DNA of 64,000 nucleotides from an uncultured Selenomonadales bacterium. GTDB taxonomy: Bacteria; Bacillota; Negativicutes; Selenomonadales; Selenomonadaceae. The stretch is taken from positions 1 through 64,000 of the forward strand of contig CAMZHX010000003.1 in the NCBI GenBank assembly GCA_947307055.1, written 5' to 3'. The translations under genes were made by a program, and so were the position numbers. The number at the start of each line of letters is the position of its first letter. Position 1 is the stretch's first letter. The notes beneath the pieces are model-generated. The model was not told the origin of the DNA, did not search any database, and saw only the letters and a program-made list of their open reading frames with translations. Of this stretch, positions 7,989-17,200 are shown piece after piece.

Positions 7989-8621
7989 TTATAGTGACAA
8001 ATTTTTCAGACTAGCAAAGCGCAGCTCGTGAAGGGCAATCGGCGTTGAAAGAAATTCTTGCGAGCCGTAAAGTTCGGAATATTTTTCGCGGCAGTGCAGG
8101 ACGCGCTTAACATAGTCGCGGGTCTCGGCGTAGGGGATTTCATCGACGGCAGAAAAATTTTCGCTCCAATGATTTTTTTCAATCCACTCGTGAACATTGC
8201 CGCGCCCCGCATTGTACGCCGCCAAAGCTAAAACGTCATTGCCTTTGAACTCGTCCTCAAGCTCGGCAAGATACCACGTGCCGTAACGAATATTAGTTTC
8301 GGGCTCGCGCAAATTGTTAATGTCTTCGGCGACCTCGTCAGGCTCCTCGCCCAACTGGTACGCTATCCAAGCGGCGGTTTCCGGCATGATTTGCATAAGC
8401 CCAACCGCGCCGCTCGGAGAGTGAGCCGCCTCAGTGAAATTGCTTTCGACCTTCATAACCGCAATCGCCAAAAATTTATCGACCTTCCAACGCGCCGAAT
8501 AATTTTCAATCGTCGGGCGATACGGGAACGGATATAAAAATTTTTTCTGGACGGAAGGCACGCTTATCAAAAAATATATCGCGACGATTAGCCAGACGCT
8601 TATAAAAAATTTTTTGAGCAT
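7989..8621 (-). CDS. Lytic murein transglycosylase (SLT domain)
   Basis: A 210-residue exported enzyme that cleaves the MurNAc-GlcNAc bond of peptidoglycan non-hydrolytically. One N-terminal membrane segment (about residues 5-21) is followed by the SLT fold. The catalytic Glu lies in AVMKVESNF, then GAVGLMQIMPETA, and the AYNAGRGNV motif comes later. The ATG at 8621 is placed correctly after GGAGGTG; the TTG three bases upstream is less likely. It is monocistronic, pointing away from the mla operon, and faces the LRAT gene. Confidence 0.9.
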   Translation of the reverse strand: MLKKFFISVWLIVAIYFLISVPSVQKKFLYPFPYRPTIENYSARWKVDKFLAIAVMKVESNFTEAAHSPSGAVGLMQIMPETAAWIAYQLGEEPDEVAEDINNLREPETNIRYGTWYLAELEDEFKGNDVLALAAYNAGRGNVHEWIEKNHWSENFSAVDEIPYAETRDYVKRVLHCREKYSELYGSQEFLSTPIALHELRFASLKNLSL

Positions 8622-8710
8622 CAATTCACCTCCGCAGTTTCAATGAATTTTAAATGATTGCAAAAGCATTGTCAACGCGGCGGCTTTTGAAAAAATTTTT
8701 TCAGCGGCAG

Positions 8711-8740
8711 TTCATATACAAATAAATTTTATGATATAAT
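8711..8740 (+). promoter_or_regulatory. Promoter of the mla-tolC-tamB-bamA operon
   Basis: TTCATA at 8711-8716, an 18-bp spacer and a perfect TATAAT at 8735-8740. The ATG of mlaE is 24 bases downstream, preceded by a GGGGGCGG ribosome-binding site. Confidence 0.5.
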
Positions 8741-8763
8741 ACCTTGCCGAAAGGGGGCGGCGT

Positions 8764-9537
8764 ATGCTGACGAAATTTTTTGAGATGGTCGGCGGGTTCA
8801 TGATAAGACGCGCAGAGGAATTCGGCACAATAGTTTTGCTCTACGCCGACACGATGAAGCAACTGACGCACAAGCCGCGAATCCGTCACATAATCGCGCA
8901 AATGTCGCACTTAGGCGTTGATTCGCTTATGATTGTCTCGTTGACGTTGTTATTTACGGGCGTGGTGTTCACGTTGCAAACGGCGCATGAATTTATCCGA
9001 TTCGGTGCGCAATCGACGGTCGGCGGGATAATCGCAATCGCAATCGGCAGGGAGCTCGGACCGGTTTTAGTTGGGGTCGTCTGCGCGGGTCGAGTGGGCG
9101 CGGCGATAACGGCGGAAATCAGCACGATGAAAGTCACCGAGCAAATCGACGCGCTAAAAGTTATGGCGGTCAGCCCCGTTAATTATTTAATCGTCCCGCG
9201 CATGATAGCTTGTATGATAGTCGTGCCGCTCCTTACGGTTTTCGGAGATATAATTGGGGTGTTAGGCGGTTGGGTCGTCGCGACGCAGTATTCGGGCATA
9301 AGCTCTTATTTGTTCGTGAATTCAATTAAGATGTTCGCGACGCTTCACGACTTGACCGGCGGAATGATTAAGGCGATTTTTTTTGGCAATGCGATAGCTG
9401 TACTGGGTTGCTACTACGGTCTGAATTGTCCTGAAGGCGCGGAGGGTGTCGGCAAGGCGACTACCAAAACGGTCGTCACGTCGATTATAGTTATTTTTAT
9501 TCTGAACGCGTTGTTGACGTTTATAATTTATAGGTGA
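8764..9537 (+). CDS. mlaE: MlaE-type lipid ABC transporter permease
   Basis: Inner-membrane permease of the Mla/MCE lipid transporter, 257 residues. It has the MlaE features: an amphipathic N-terminus, several membrane helices, and the conserved stretch IAIGRELGPVLVGVVCAGR followed by GAAITAEISTMKVTEQIDAL. It should pair with MlaF in the cytoplasm and MlaD in the periplasm to move phospholipids between the two membranes. It is first in the operon. Its TGA is directly followed by the heptamer hairpin at 9538 that separates it from mlaF. Confidence 0.95.
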   Translation: MLTKFFEMVGGFMIRRAEEFGTIVLLYADTMKQLTHKPRIRHIIAQMSHLGVDSLMIVSLTLLFTGVVFTLQTAHEFIRFGAQSTVGGIIAIAIGRELGPVLVGVVCAGRVGAAITAEISTMKVTEQIDALKVMAVSPVNYLIVPRMIACMIVVPLLTVFGDIIGVLGGWVVATQYSGISSYLFVNSIKMFATLHDLTGGMIKAIFFGNAIAVLGCYYGLNCPEGAEGVGKATTKTVVTSIIVIFILNALLTFIIYR

Positions 9538-9606
9538 GGGGAAAGGGAAATGGGAAATGGGAAAAGTAAAATCCCTTCTCCCTTCTCCCGTTTCCCTTAT
9601 CCCTTA
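9538..9606 (+). repeat. Heptamer inverted-repeat element, mlaE-mlaF junction
   Basis: A purine arm of 7-bp units (GGGAAAT type) starts immediately after the mlaE stop, then a short loop and a pyrimidine arm (CCCTTCT, CCCTTAT type). It ends just before the mlaF ribosome-binding site. The transcript would fold into a long hairpin between the two cistrons. Confidence 0.85.
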
Positions 9607-9619
9607 AAAAAGGTGAGTC

Positions 9620-10345
9620 ATGATTAGGATTGTCAATGTTACGAAAAAATTCGGCGCGAAAGTCGCGTTGAAAAATATAAACTTAGAGATTGCCGACGGC
9701 GAAACGCTCGCGATAATTGGCGGGTCGGGTTCCGGCAAGTCGACTTTGCTCCGCTTGATGATAGGTTTGATTCAGCCGACCAGCGGAGAAATTTGGATTG
9801 GCGACGACGAAATTTCCCATATGACAGAAAAGGAAATGATGCGCGTCCGCTTGCGCATGGGAATGGTCTTCCAATATAGCGCGCTGTTCGATTCAATGAC
9901 GGTCGGCGATAACGTTGCCTTCGGTCTCGTCGAACATACCGACTTCAGCAAAGATAAAATTCAAAGTATCGTCAAAGAAAAGCTAAAGCAGGTAGGGCTT
10001 GAGGGCGTGGAAAATCTTATGCCGAATGAGTTATCGGGCGGCATGAAAAAAAGAGTTTCACTAGCGCGAGCGATTGCCTTTGGCCCCGAAATTATTTTCT
10101 ACGACGAGCCTTCAAGCGGCCTTGACCCGATTACCACAAACCGAATCGACGAATTGATTATCGAGACGCAACGCGCTTTGAAGGTTACAAGCATTGTCGT
10201 TACGCATGATATGGTTAGCGCGTGCCGAATTGCCAACCGAATTGCTATGGTTTACAATGGCAACTTGATTGCAGTCGATACGGTCGAGAACTTCAAGAAG
10301 ATTCAGGACGAGCGCGTCAAAGATTTTTTCCGGATTATAGATTGA
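9620..10345 (+). CDS. mlaF: MlaF-type lipid ABC transporter ATPase
   Basis: Cytoplasmic ATPase of the Mla transporter, 241 residues. Walker A is GGSGSGKST (34-42), the signature LSGGMKKRVSLARAIA, Walker B IIFYDEPSSGLDP and the switch histidine in VVTHD. The LSGGMKKR form of the signature is typical of MCE-associated ATPases. The ATG follows AAAGGTGAG. It lies between mlaE and mlaD in the same operon. Confidence 0.95.
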   Translation: MIRIVNVTKKFGAKVALKNINLEIADGETLAIIGGSGSGKSTLLRLMIGLIQPTSGEIWIGDDEISHMTEKEMMRVRLRMGMVFQYSALFDSMTVGDNVAFGLVEHTDFSKDKIQSIVKEKLKQVGLEGVENLMPNELSGGMKKRVSLARAIAFGPEIIFYDEPSSGLDPITTNRIDELIIETQRALKVTSIVVTHDMVSACRIANRIAMVYNGNLIAVDTVENFKKIQDERVKDFFRIID

Positions 10346-10357
10346 GGAGGCGAAGTG

Positions 10358-11662
10358 ATGTCAGTTGAAGCAAAAGTCGGAGCATTTACGGTCGGCGGGA
10401 TAATGCTATTGGGCGGAGCGGCGGCGGGGCTTGGAGATTTTCATTTCGGGTCGAGCGATGATTACATAGTTTACGCGGGCTTTAAGCAGGTCGTCGGACT
10501 TCAACCGCAATCGGACGTTCGATTGAGCGGCGTTTTGGTCGGCAAAGTCACAAAGATTATGAACGAGGGCACAGGCGTCACCGTCACTATGGAGATTGAA
10601 CCCGATGTCAAAATCCCTAAGCAGTCAAAAGTTTCGATATCCTCAAGCGGTGTCATGGGCGAAAAATTTATAAACTTCCTGCCCAAAGCCGATAACGGCG
10701 AATATCTTGAGAACGGCGCATATCTTTACGGCGTGGACGAGGCCGGTATGGATGCAATGTTCGACAGCATGACAAAAGTTATGGAGGAAGTCGAAGTACT
10801 TTTGAAAACCGTTCAGGCGATTGTCGGCGACGACGTTTTTAAGCAATCGGTTATCGAGATGAGCGCGAACATGAAAGAATCCACCGCGCATATAAACAAT
10901 ATGACCGGAACTTTTGAGAAATTGGCGACCGATAACGAAGAGGTTTTCAACAACATGATTCAGGCGATGAACGGCGCGGTTGAAAATATGAATCAGACTA
11001 TGGCGAACGTCGAGCACATGACCGCTAATATTGATAAATTCGCGGGCGACCCGAAAACGGCCGAAGATTTAAGAATGACGCTTGATAATATCGCTAAGAC
11101 TTCAAAGAGCGTCGAGAGCATGGCAAGTAACATGAATAAATTTGCCGGCGACCCGAAAGTTGCAGAGGATTTGAAAGCGACCGTCAGCAATGCCCGCAGT
11201 ATTACTGAACGCGCCGATAAACTTTTGGGCAAGGTCGAGGGCGTCGCGGATAATGTTTCAAAGATTGACGTAACGCCCTCTGTTGATATACTATACAGCG
11301 GCAGCGCGCATGATTGGAATGCGAATTTTAATCTGGACGTGACGAGCGATGATAAGTCATTGATATTGGGCGCGGAGGATATTGGCGACCATACAAAATT
11401 GAACTTGCAGGGCGGGAAAAAATTCGGTACGAACTTCGGAGCGCGAGCCGGAATCATCGCGGGCAAGCCGGGCATTGGTCTTGATGCCTACGCCGGTAGC
11501 AAATGGAAATTTTCCGCCGAAGCCTACGACCTCAACGACGGCAAAGTCCGCTTGAAGTCGCAATATAAAATTCTTGATTCGACGTATCTTTTGGGCGAGT
11601 GGCACAGCGTCAACAAGAAGAGAGATCGCGCCGTTTACTTCGGTTTAAAGCAGGAGTTCTAG
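10358..11662 (+). CDS. mlaD: MCE-domain protein (MlaD) with C-terminal barrel-like domain
   Basis: A 434-residue periplasmic substrate-binding subunit. One N-terminal membrane anchor (about 8-26) is followed by an MCE domain (about 38-115, VVGLQPQSDVRLSGVLVGKV). Next comes a long helical stalk (about 130-300) with repeated AEDLR/DN-type segments, and finally about 125 residues of alternating beta strands ending in GLKQEF. The tail looks like an outer-membrane barrel, with aromatic-rich strands and a terminal Phe. A trans-envelope MlaD of this architecture has been described in Veillonella parvula, so one polypeptide may span the periplasm. The ATG at 10358 is seven bases after GAGGAGG; the preceding GTG is less likely. 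Confidence 0.9.
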   Translation: MSVEAKVGAFTVGGIMLLGGAAAGLGDFHFGSSDDYIVYAGFKQVVGLQPQSDVRLSGVLVGKVTKIMNEGTGVTVTMEIEPDVKIPKQSKVSISSSGVMGEKFINFLPKADNGEYLENGAYLYGVDEAGMDAMFDSMTKVMEEVEVLLKTVQAIVGDDVFKQSVIEMSANMKESTAHINNMTGTFEKLATDNEEVFNNMIQAMNGAVENMNQTMANVEHMTANIDKFAGDPKTAEDLRMTLDNIAKTSKSVESMASNMNKFAGDPKVAEDLKATVSNARSITERADKLLGKVEGVADNVSKIDVTPSVDILYSGSAHDWNANFNLDVTSDDKSLILGAEDIGDHTKLNLQGGKKFGTNFGARAGIIAGKPGIGLDAYAGSKWKFSAEAYDLNDGKVRLKSQYKILDSTYLLGEWHSVNKKRDRAVYFGLKQEF

Positions 11663-11663
11663 A

Positions 11664-12617
11664 ATGAGAAAAATTTTTATACTAATCTGCGCGGCGGCAA
11701 TTTTTATCGCTGGTTGCTCGAACGAGCCGCCCGTCTCCGTCTCGACCGAAAAAGTTTTAGCCGTCAAAGATTTTTTGTCGCTCACTTATGAAGGAACAAT
11801 TTCGCCTTCAAGCGAATTAAAAATTTTCTCGCCAGTTTCAGGCAAAGTCATGGAAAAATATATCGAGGACGACGCGGACATTTCGGAAAGGCAAATGCTC
11901 TTCAAAGTCGACAGCCTAGAGGCGCACTCAAATTTCCTGCAGGCTAAACGCGAACTCGCCGAAACTATGACGGCTCTGGCAAAAGCACTCGTCGAAAATG
12001 ATTCGTCTGCTCCCGAACTTCAACGCCAAGTCGAGGAGAAAAAAGCACTCGTTCAAAAGTTGGAGGAAGAATCAGCAAGAGGAATCATTTACGCGCCAAA
12101 AGCCGGACGGCTCGCTAAAATCGCGCCGCTCGGTTCGCCCGTCAAAGAAAATGAAACGCTCCTGGCGACAATCGGCAATATAAATCCGGTCGCCGTCGAC
12201 GTCGAACTTTCTGCGGCGGAATCAAAAATTTTATCGTCGTCGCCCGACTTGAAAATTTCCGTGAAGCTCAGCGACGGCACGACTTACAACCATAACGGCA
12301 CTTTTAAGGACGGCGCAATTCTCTTTGAAAATCCCGATGAGCTTTTGCATTTCGGCTCGGCCGCGCAAGTCGTTATCGACAATATCAAAATTCCAAACGC
12401 TTTACTCATCAACGAAAAGGCTGTTAAAAATAACGGCGCGGAAAATTTCGTTTACATAAATAAAAATGGAAATGCCGCCGTCAAGAAAATTCAGCTCGGC
12501 GATAAGCTCGGAACTTATTTCGTAGTGAAGGACGGCTTGACCGCTGACGATATAGTTATAACTGACGGCTTTGAAAATCTGCGCGAAGGTTCGCCGCTTA
12601 ATGTGAACGATAAATAA
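11664..12617 (+). CDS. HlyD/RND-type periplasmic adaptor lipoprotein
   Basis: A 317-residue membrane-fusion (adaptor) protein. The N-terminus is a lipoprotein signal ending in IAGC, so it should be lipidated at C18. A lipoyl/barrel-sandwich half (SPVSGKVMEKYI) is followed by a helical hairpin with repeated LQ/VEE heptads, the second sandwich half (IYAPKAGRLAKIAPLG) and a beta-barrel domain. It starts one base after mlaD and is followed by tolC. No RND or MacB-type pump gene lies in the operon, so its inner-membrane partner is unknown; pairing with MlaEFD is possible but unproven. Confidence 0.88.
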   Translation: MRKIFILICAAAIFIAGCSNEPPVSVSTEKVLAVKDFLSLTYEGTISPSSELKIFSPVSGKVMEKYIEDDADISERQMLFKVDSLEAHSNFLQAKRELAETMTALAKALVENDSSAPELQRQVEEKKALVQKLEEESARGIIYAPKAGRLAKIAPLGSPVKENETLLATIGNINPVAVDVELSAAESKILSSSPDLKISVKLSDGTTYNHNGTFKDGAILFENPDELLHFGSAAQVVIDNIKIPNALLINEKAVKNNGAENFVYINKNGNAAVKKIQLGDKLGTYFVVKDGLTADDIVITDGFENLREGSPLNVNDK

Positions 12618-12633
12618 TTTGGAGGAGATTAAA

Positions 12634-14145
12634 ATGAAAATTTCCACACGTATCAAGAAAAAAATTCGCAGGAAACTGGCGGCGGTACTCGTCGCGGGCA
12701 TGATGACTTTTTCAATCGGAGTCGGCTCGGTCGACGCGGCGGAAGTTCTAAACGTCACGCTAGACGAAACTATTCAACGCGCCTTTGAAAATAACCGCAC
12801 GATTAAAGAATCGGTCGCCGACCGCGAGGCCGCTTTCTGGAGCTTGAGCGAGGCGCGTCGCCAAACTAATCCGCGAATCACTTTTGACTGGAGCGGCAAT
12901 CGTCATGGCGGCTTATACTACGGCGAAACGGCTAATGGCTTTTCGACCGCCGGCACTCTTAGAATTCCGATTTATCAGGGCGGCAGATTGAGAGAGGGGC
13001 GCAAGTCAGCGCGTTACGCTTTGAGCTCGGCTGACCTCTCGCTCGAAAATACTATGCAAACTGTTCGCCTGCAATCGACGGTTTATTATTTCAACGTCCT
13101 GCAGTACAGAAATTTAATCGAGGTTTACGAAGAAGAGGTCGTGACTTTGCAGGAGCATTTGCGCAATGTCAACGCTCAATTTCGGGTCGGCACAGTCGCT
13201 AAGGTCGACGTTCTGGAATCGCAAGTTGAGTTAGCCAACGCCATGCAAAATTTAGTTAATATCCAGAACAATTACGACGTTGCGGTTGCCGAGCTGAATA
13301 ATTATATCGGGTTGCCCGCCGACACGGTTATTCGCCCGCAAGATGAGCTAGCTTACAATAAATACGATTTGAAATTGAGCGACTGCACCGCCTACGCTTT
13401 GGAGAATCGCGCTGAAGCCGCTATGGCCGATTACGCCATCAAGCGCGCCGAGTCCGCTAAAAAATCTGCCAAAGCCGGTTGGCTCCCCAGCGTCGATGCC
13501 TCCGTCATGAAGGAGATTGACACGCGCGACCCGTTCCATAATAAGACTAGCGACCGTTGGACGGCAGGACTTACAGCTACTTGGAATGTTTTCGACGGTG
13601 GCATAACTAGAGCGCAAGTCAATCAAGCGGACGCCGCGATTACTCGTGCTCAAGAAGAGGCCGCGCAGACTCGCGAACAAATTCAGCTTGACGTGCAATC
13701 GGCATTCCTAGACCTTCGTGCGGCTGAAAGGAATATAGGCACGACGAAAGTTGCAGTTACTTTGGGCGAAGAGAATTACAAAATTGCGCAAGTCAGGTAC
13801 GCGGCGGGCGTCGGCACTAACCTTGATGTTATGGACGCCTCGCGCAAATTGACGGAAGCTCGCTCGAATTATTTCACCGCGCTTTATAACTACAACACCG
13901 CGAAGGCCGCCCTTGATAGGTATATGGGCGTGCCGGTCGAAATTGACGTTGTGCGCTACGTCGAATCGGAGCAGGAAGGCAATACGGCGGCTAAGTCTCG
14001 CGAGGATGCTGCGTTGACTTCGGAGGCGGCAGTAGTTCCGGAGACGGGTGAAGTCGCGCCGGTCGTGCTGATTGACTTTGAAGGCGATTCGCCGTTGCCG
14101 TCAGAGACTGTCGAGCCTGTCGAACATGAACAAGCCTTTGAATAA
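12634..14145 (+). CDS. tolC: TolC-family outer-membrane efflux protein
   Basis: A 503-residue outer-membrane channel. A signal peptide (about 1-35, ending SVDA-AE) is followed by two OEP repeats with the usual pattern: LDETIQRAFENN at the start, VLESQVELANAMQNLVNIQNNY in the first half, LDVMDASRKLTEARSNYF in the second. A Pro/Glu-rich tail of about 60 residues follows. The ATG at 12634 comes after GGAGGAG; a TTG further upstream would include that site and is rejected. In this operon it could serve the HlyD-like adaptor, and elsewhere type I secretion of the RTX protein. Confidence 0.93.
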   Translation: MKISTRIKKKIRRKLAAVLVAGMMTFSIGVGSVDAAEVLNVTLDETIQRAFENNRTIKESVADREAAFWSLSEARRQTNPRITFDWSGNRHGGLYYGETANGFSTAGTLRIPIYQGGRLREGRKSARYALSSADLSLENTMQTVRLQSTVYYFNVLQYRNLIEVYEEEVVTLQEHLRNVNAQFRVGTVAKVDVLESQVELANAMQNLVNIQNNYDVAVAELNNYIGLPADTVIRPQDELAYNKYDLKLSDCTAYALENRAEAAMADYAIKRAESAKKSAKAGWLPSVDASVMKEIDTRDPFHNKTSDRWTAGLTATWNVFDGGITRAQVNQADAAITRAQEEAAQTREQIQLDVQSAFLDLRAAERNIGTTKVAVTLGEENYKIAQVRYAAGVGTNLDVMDASRKLTEARSNYFTALYNYNTAKAALDRYMGVPVEIDVVRYVESEQEGNTAAKSREDAALTSEAAVVPETGEVAPVVLIDFEGDSPLPSETVEPVEHEQAFE

Positions 14146-14152
14146 ATTTTCA

Positions 14153-14180
14153 TTCTTAATTCCTCATTCCAAATTCCTAA
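14153..14180 (+). repeat. Heptamer array (TTCCTAA type), tolC-tamB junction
   Basis: Four 7-bp units: TTCTTAA, TTCCTCA, TTCCAAA, TTCCTAA, beginning seven bases after the tolC stop. Only one arm is present. Confidence 0.65.
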
Positions 14181-14205
14181 CTGCTTTTAGAAGGGAGTTC
14201 TCGCC

Positions 14206-17200
14206 GTGTGGAAATTTCTAAAGATACTCGGCGGCGCGTTACTTGTACTTGCGCTCGGCGGCGGGCTCTATATAAATTCTCAGCGCGCGACGATTATTCA
14301 AAACGCTCTGACTAAGGCGGAAGAAATCGCCACCGAAACTTTAGGCGTCCCCGTCAAAATCGGTAGCGTCGACCTCGACAAGATAAATCTTTGGGACTTC
14401 GACAAGAACAGCGACCTAATCATTCACGACGTCGAAGTTCTCGATAAAAATTCTGAACTCATTGCCAAAGTCGACACGGCAGAGGTCAATTTCAAATTGC
14501 TCGCGCTCAAAGACGACCCTATTGCCGCGCTCGACACAATTAAAATCGACGGCGCACTTGTCAACCTCAAAAAGCGCGATGAAAATACTTGGAACGTCAA
14601 CGACATCAAACTTGAGAGCGAGGGCGAAACGACTTTCGGCGCGAAAATTTTCCTAGAGCGCGGCACGGTTAATGCCGAGTTCGACGGCAAAAATATTTCT
14701 GTCGAAGAAATTTCCGGCGAAGCTGATTGCGCTGACATGAACGCCGTCGCGACCAAAATCGCCGCGAAAACTTTAGGCGCGCAAGTCACCGCGACCGGCA
14801 CTTTAGGCGCGGAACAACAAGTCATTAACGCCGCAGTCGACAAGATTTTTTTCGATAAGGTTCTGCCGTACCTGCCCGCAGATAAAATCCCGGACGGCGT
14901 AGAAATTTTGAGCGGCGCGGCTGAAAATATAACGCTACACCTCCTGCACAAGGGCGAGGCTTTGAGTTATCTCGGCTCCACGCAAGTTAAAGGCGCGTCC
15001 GTCAAAGTCGAGGCTACTGACGTGCAGGACATTAACGGCACAGTTACTTTCAACGAGCGCGAAATTATCATCGACGGCGCGGCGACTGCTAACGGTCAAC
15101 AGGCTTCGGCCAGCGGCAAAATTCGCCTTGATACCGACCAACCTTTTTTTGACATCTACGCCGAATCGGATAACTTCACCCCCGCCGCTATCATAGCTGA
15201 TATTGGCATCAGCGGCGCGGCAAATGTTCGCGCTCATCTCGTCGGCACCGCTCAAAATCCTCAAGTCGACGCCGATATTTATTCCGATTGGCTCGCCTAC
15301 GAAGAATTTTCCGCGCAGAACATTTCGACCAAACTCCGCTACGTCGGCGAAATGATTTACCTAACTGACACCAGCGCAAATATTTTCGGCGGCAACGTCA
15401 CGGGCAATGTCGAAGTCAAAACGTCCGACTTGACTTACAATGCGAACATCAAAGCGAATGGTCTCGACGCGGCGACTTTAGCTGACTTCGCCAGCTCCGA
15501 TAACGTTATCGGCGGGAGAATTTTTGCTGACGTGGGCGTCAACGGCGGCGGCGGTAAGCCCATGAAAATTTACGGCAACGCTAAGGCTGTCGCGCTCAAC
15601 GTCGACGATTTGCAAATCAACGAGGCGAAGACGTCTTTTTATTTTGCCGACGACAACTTGACGATTGACTACTTAAGCGCGAACTTGCCTAACAATGGCA
15701 CGCTTGGTCTTGAAGGCACTATCGCCGACCTCAACAACCTCGACTTGAAATTTTACGGCGCACATGTCGATATGTCTATCGCGAAAAATTTTAACGCCGC
15801 GCTTGATATGAGCGGCTTGACCGACTTTAAAGGAACCGTTCATGGCGTGGCCGATAATCCCGAAATAACTTTGCAACTTTCCGCCGTCGACCTTTCCAAA
15901 CACAATAAACATTTCACCGGGAAATTTTTCAAGCAGCCGTTCGATTCGATTAAGCTTGTGGCGTCGGGCAATCTCGACGGCGTTCGCATAGATGATTTCA
16001 CTTTGGAAAAGGATGGCAAAACTAAATGGACTGTCATTGAAGGTAGCGTCGGCTTGACCGGCGAGCGGAAAATAAATCTCCAACTCGACACGACCGCCGT
16101 CCGCGCAGAGGATATTGCCGCACTCGTCGCGCCTGACCAGCCGATAACCGGCAACGTCTCAAACACCGTCAAAATCACCGGTACTATCGATAATCCGCAA
16201 GTCGCTGGCAATATCAAATTCAATCGCGGCAGTTATCATGGCGTTTTGCTTAGCGGCATGGTCGGCGATTATTTTTTGGAGGGCGATATTCTCCGCCTGC
16301 AGGATTTCCAAATCACCTCGCCGATGGTCGACATGGTTCTGAACGGCACCATAAATAAAAATACGCGCGTCATGGATTTTGTCGTCACGGGCAACGATAT
16401 AGACCTGCAACGCTTCAAAGCCAAGCTCCCCGAAAAGTACAGCGCGGAAGGGCACGTGAAATTTGAAGGACTCATCAAGGGCACGCCCGATGTCCCGATT
16501 TTCGACGGCGAACTTAAAGCCGATTCACTCGTTTTGAACGGCGTCGAGCTCACGAATATTTACGGGCACCTCGAAAGCAACGGGGCGAACGTTTACCTTG
16601 ACGAATTCCACTTCAACGACGGCGACGGCACTTGTAATTTGCAGCTCAGCACTAATCTTAATACTGAAATGGTCAGCGGCGAGGCTGACGTCACTAACAC
16701 CGACATTCCCAACATTTTCAAGATTGCCGACATAAACAACGAACTTTTTACCGGCAAGCTCAACAGCAAAATTTTAATCGGCGGCACCTTGAGTAGGTTG
16801 CAAGGCTCGATTGAAGGCGAGATTTCGGAAGGGACTTTCGCGGGCTACGACATTCACGACATAAATCTTTCCGTCAACATGCTCGGCGATATTATTTATA
16901 TAAATCGGCTCGAAGGCAAGCAGGGCGATAAGGGCACAATCAATTTGCGCGGCTCGGCTCAACTCGACGGCGAACTTGATTTGAATTTTGTTGCTAAGGA
17001 AATTGCTTTGGGAATTTTCACGGGCGCGGCGGGCTCTGATATTGAAATGGTCGGCACGGCAGATGTAATTGCGAAACTCGGCGGCAGCACTAGCAATCCG
17101 ACTGGCGAGGCGACTTTAACGGCTCTCAATGGCGGCATTAAAGGTTCGACTTTCGACTTACTGCGCGGACATTTCGTCTTAAAAGATTGGCGGATAAACG

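Noticed and set aside
9538-9606. Heptamer hairpins as ordinary Rho-independent terminators
   Set aside because: They lie inside operons, have no terminal T tract, and have low-complexity arms with period seven; true terminators in the window look different.
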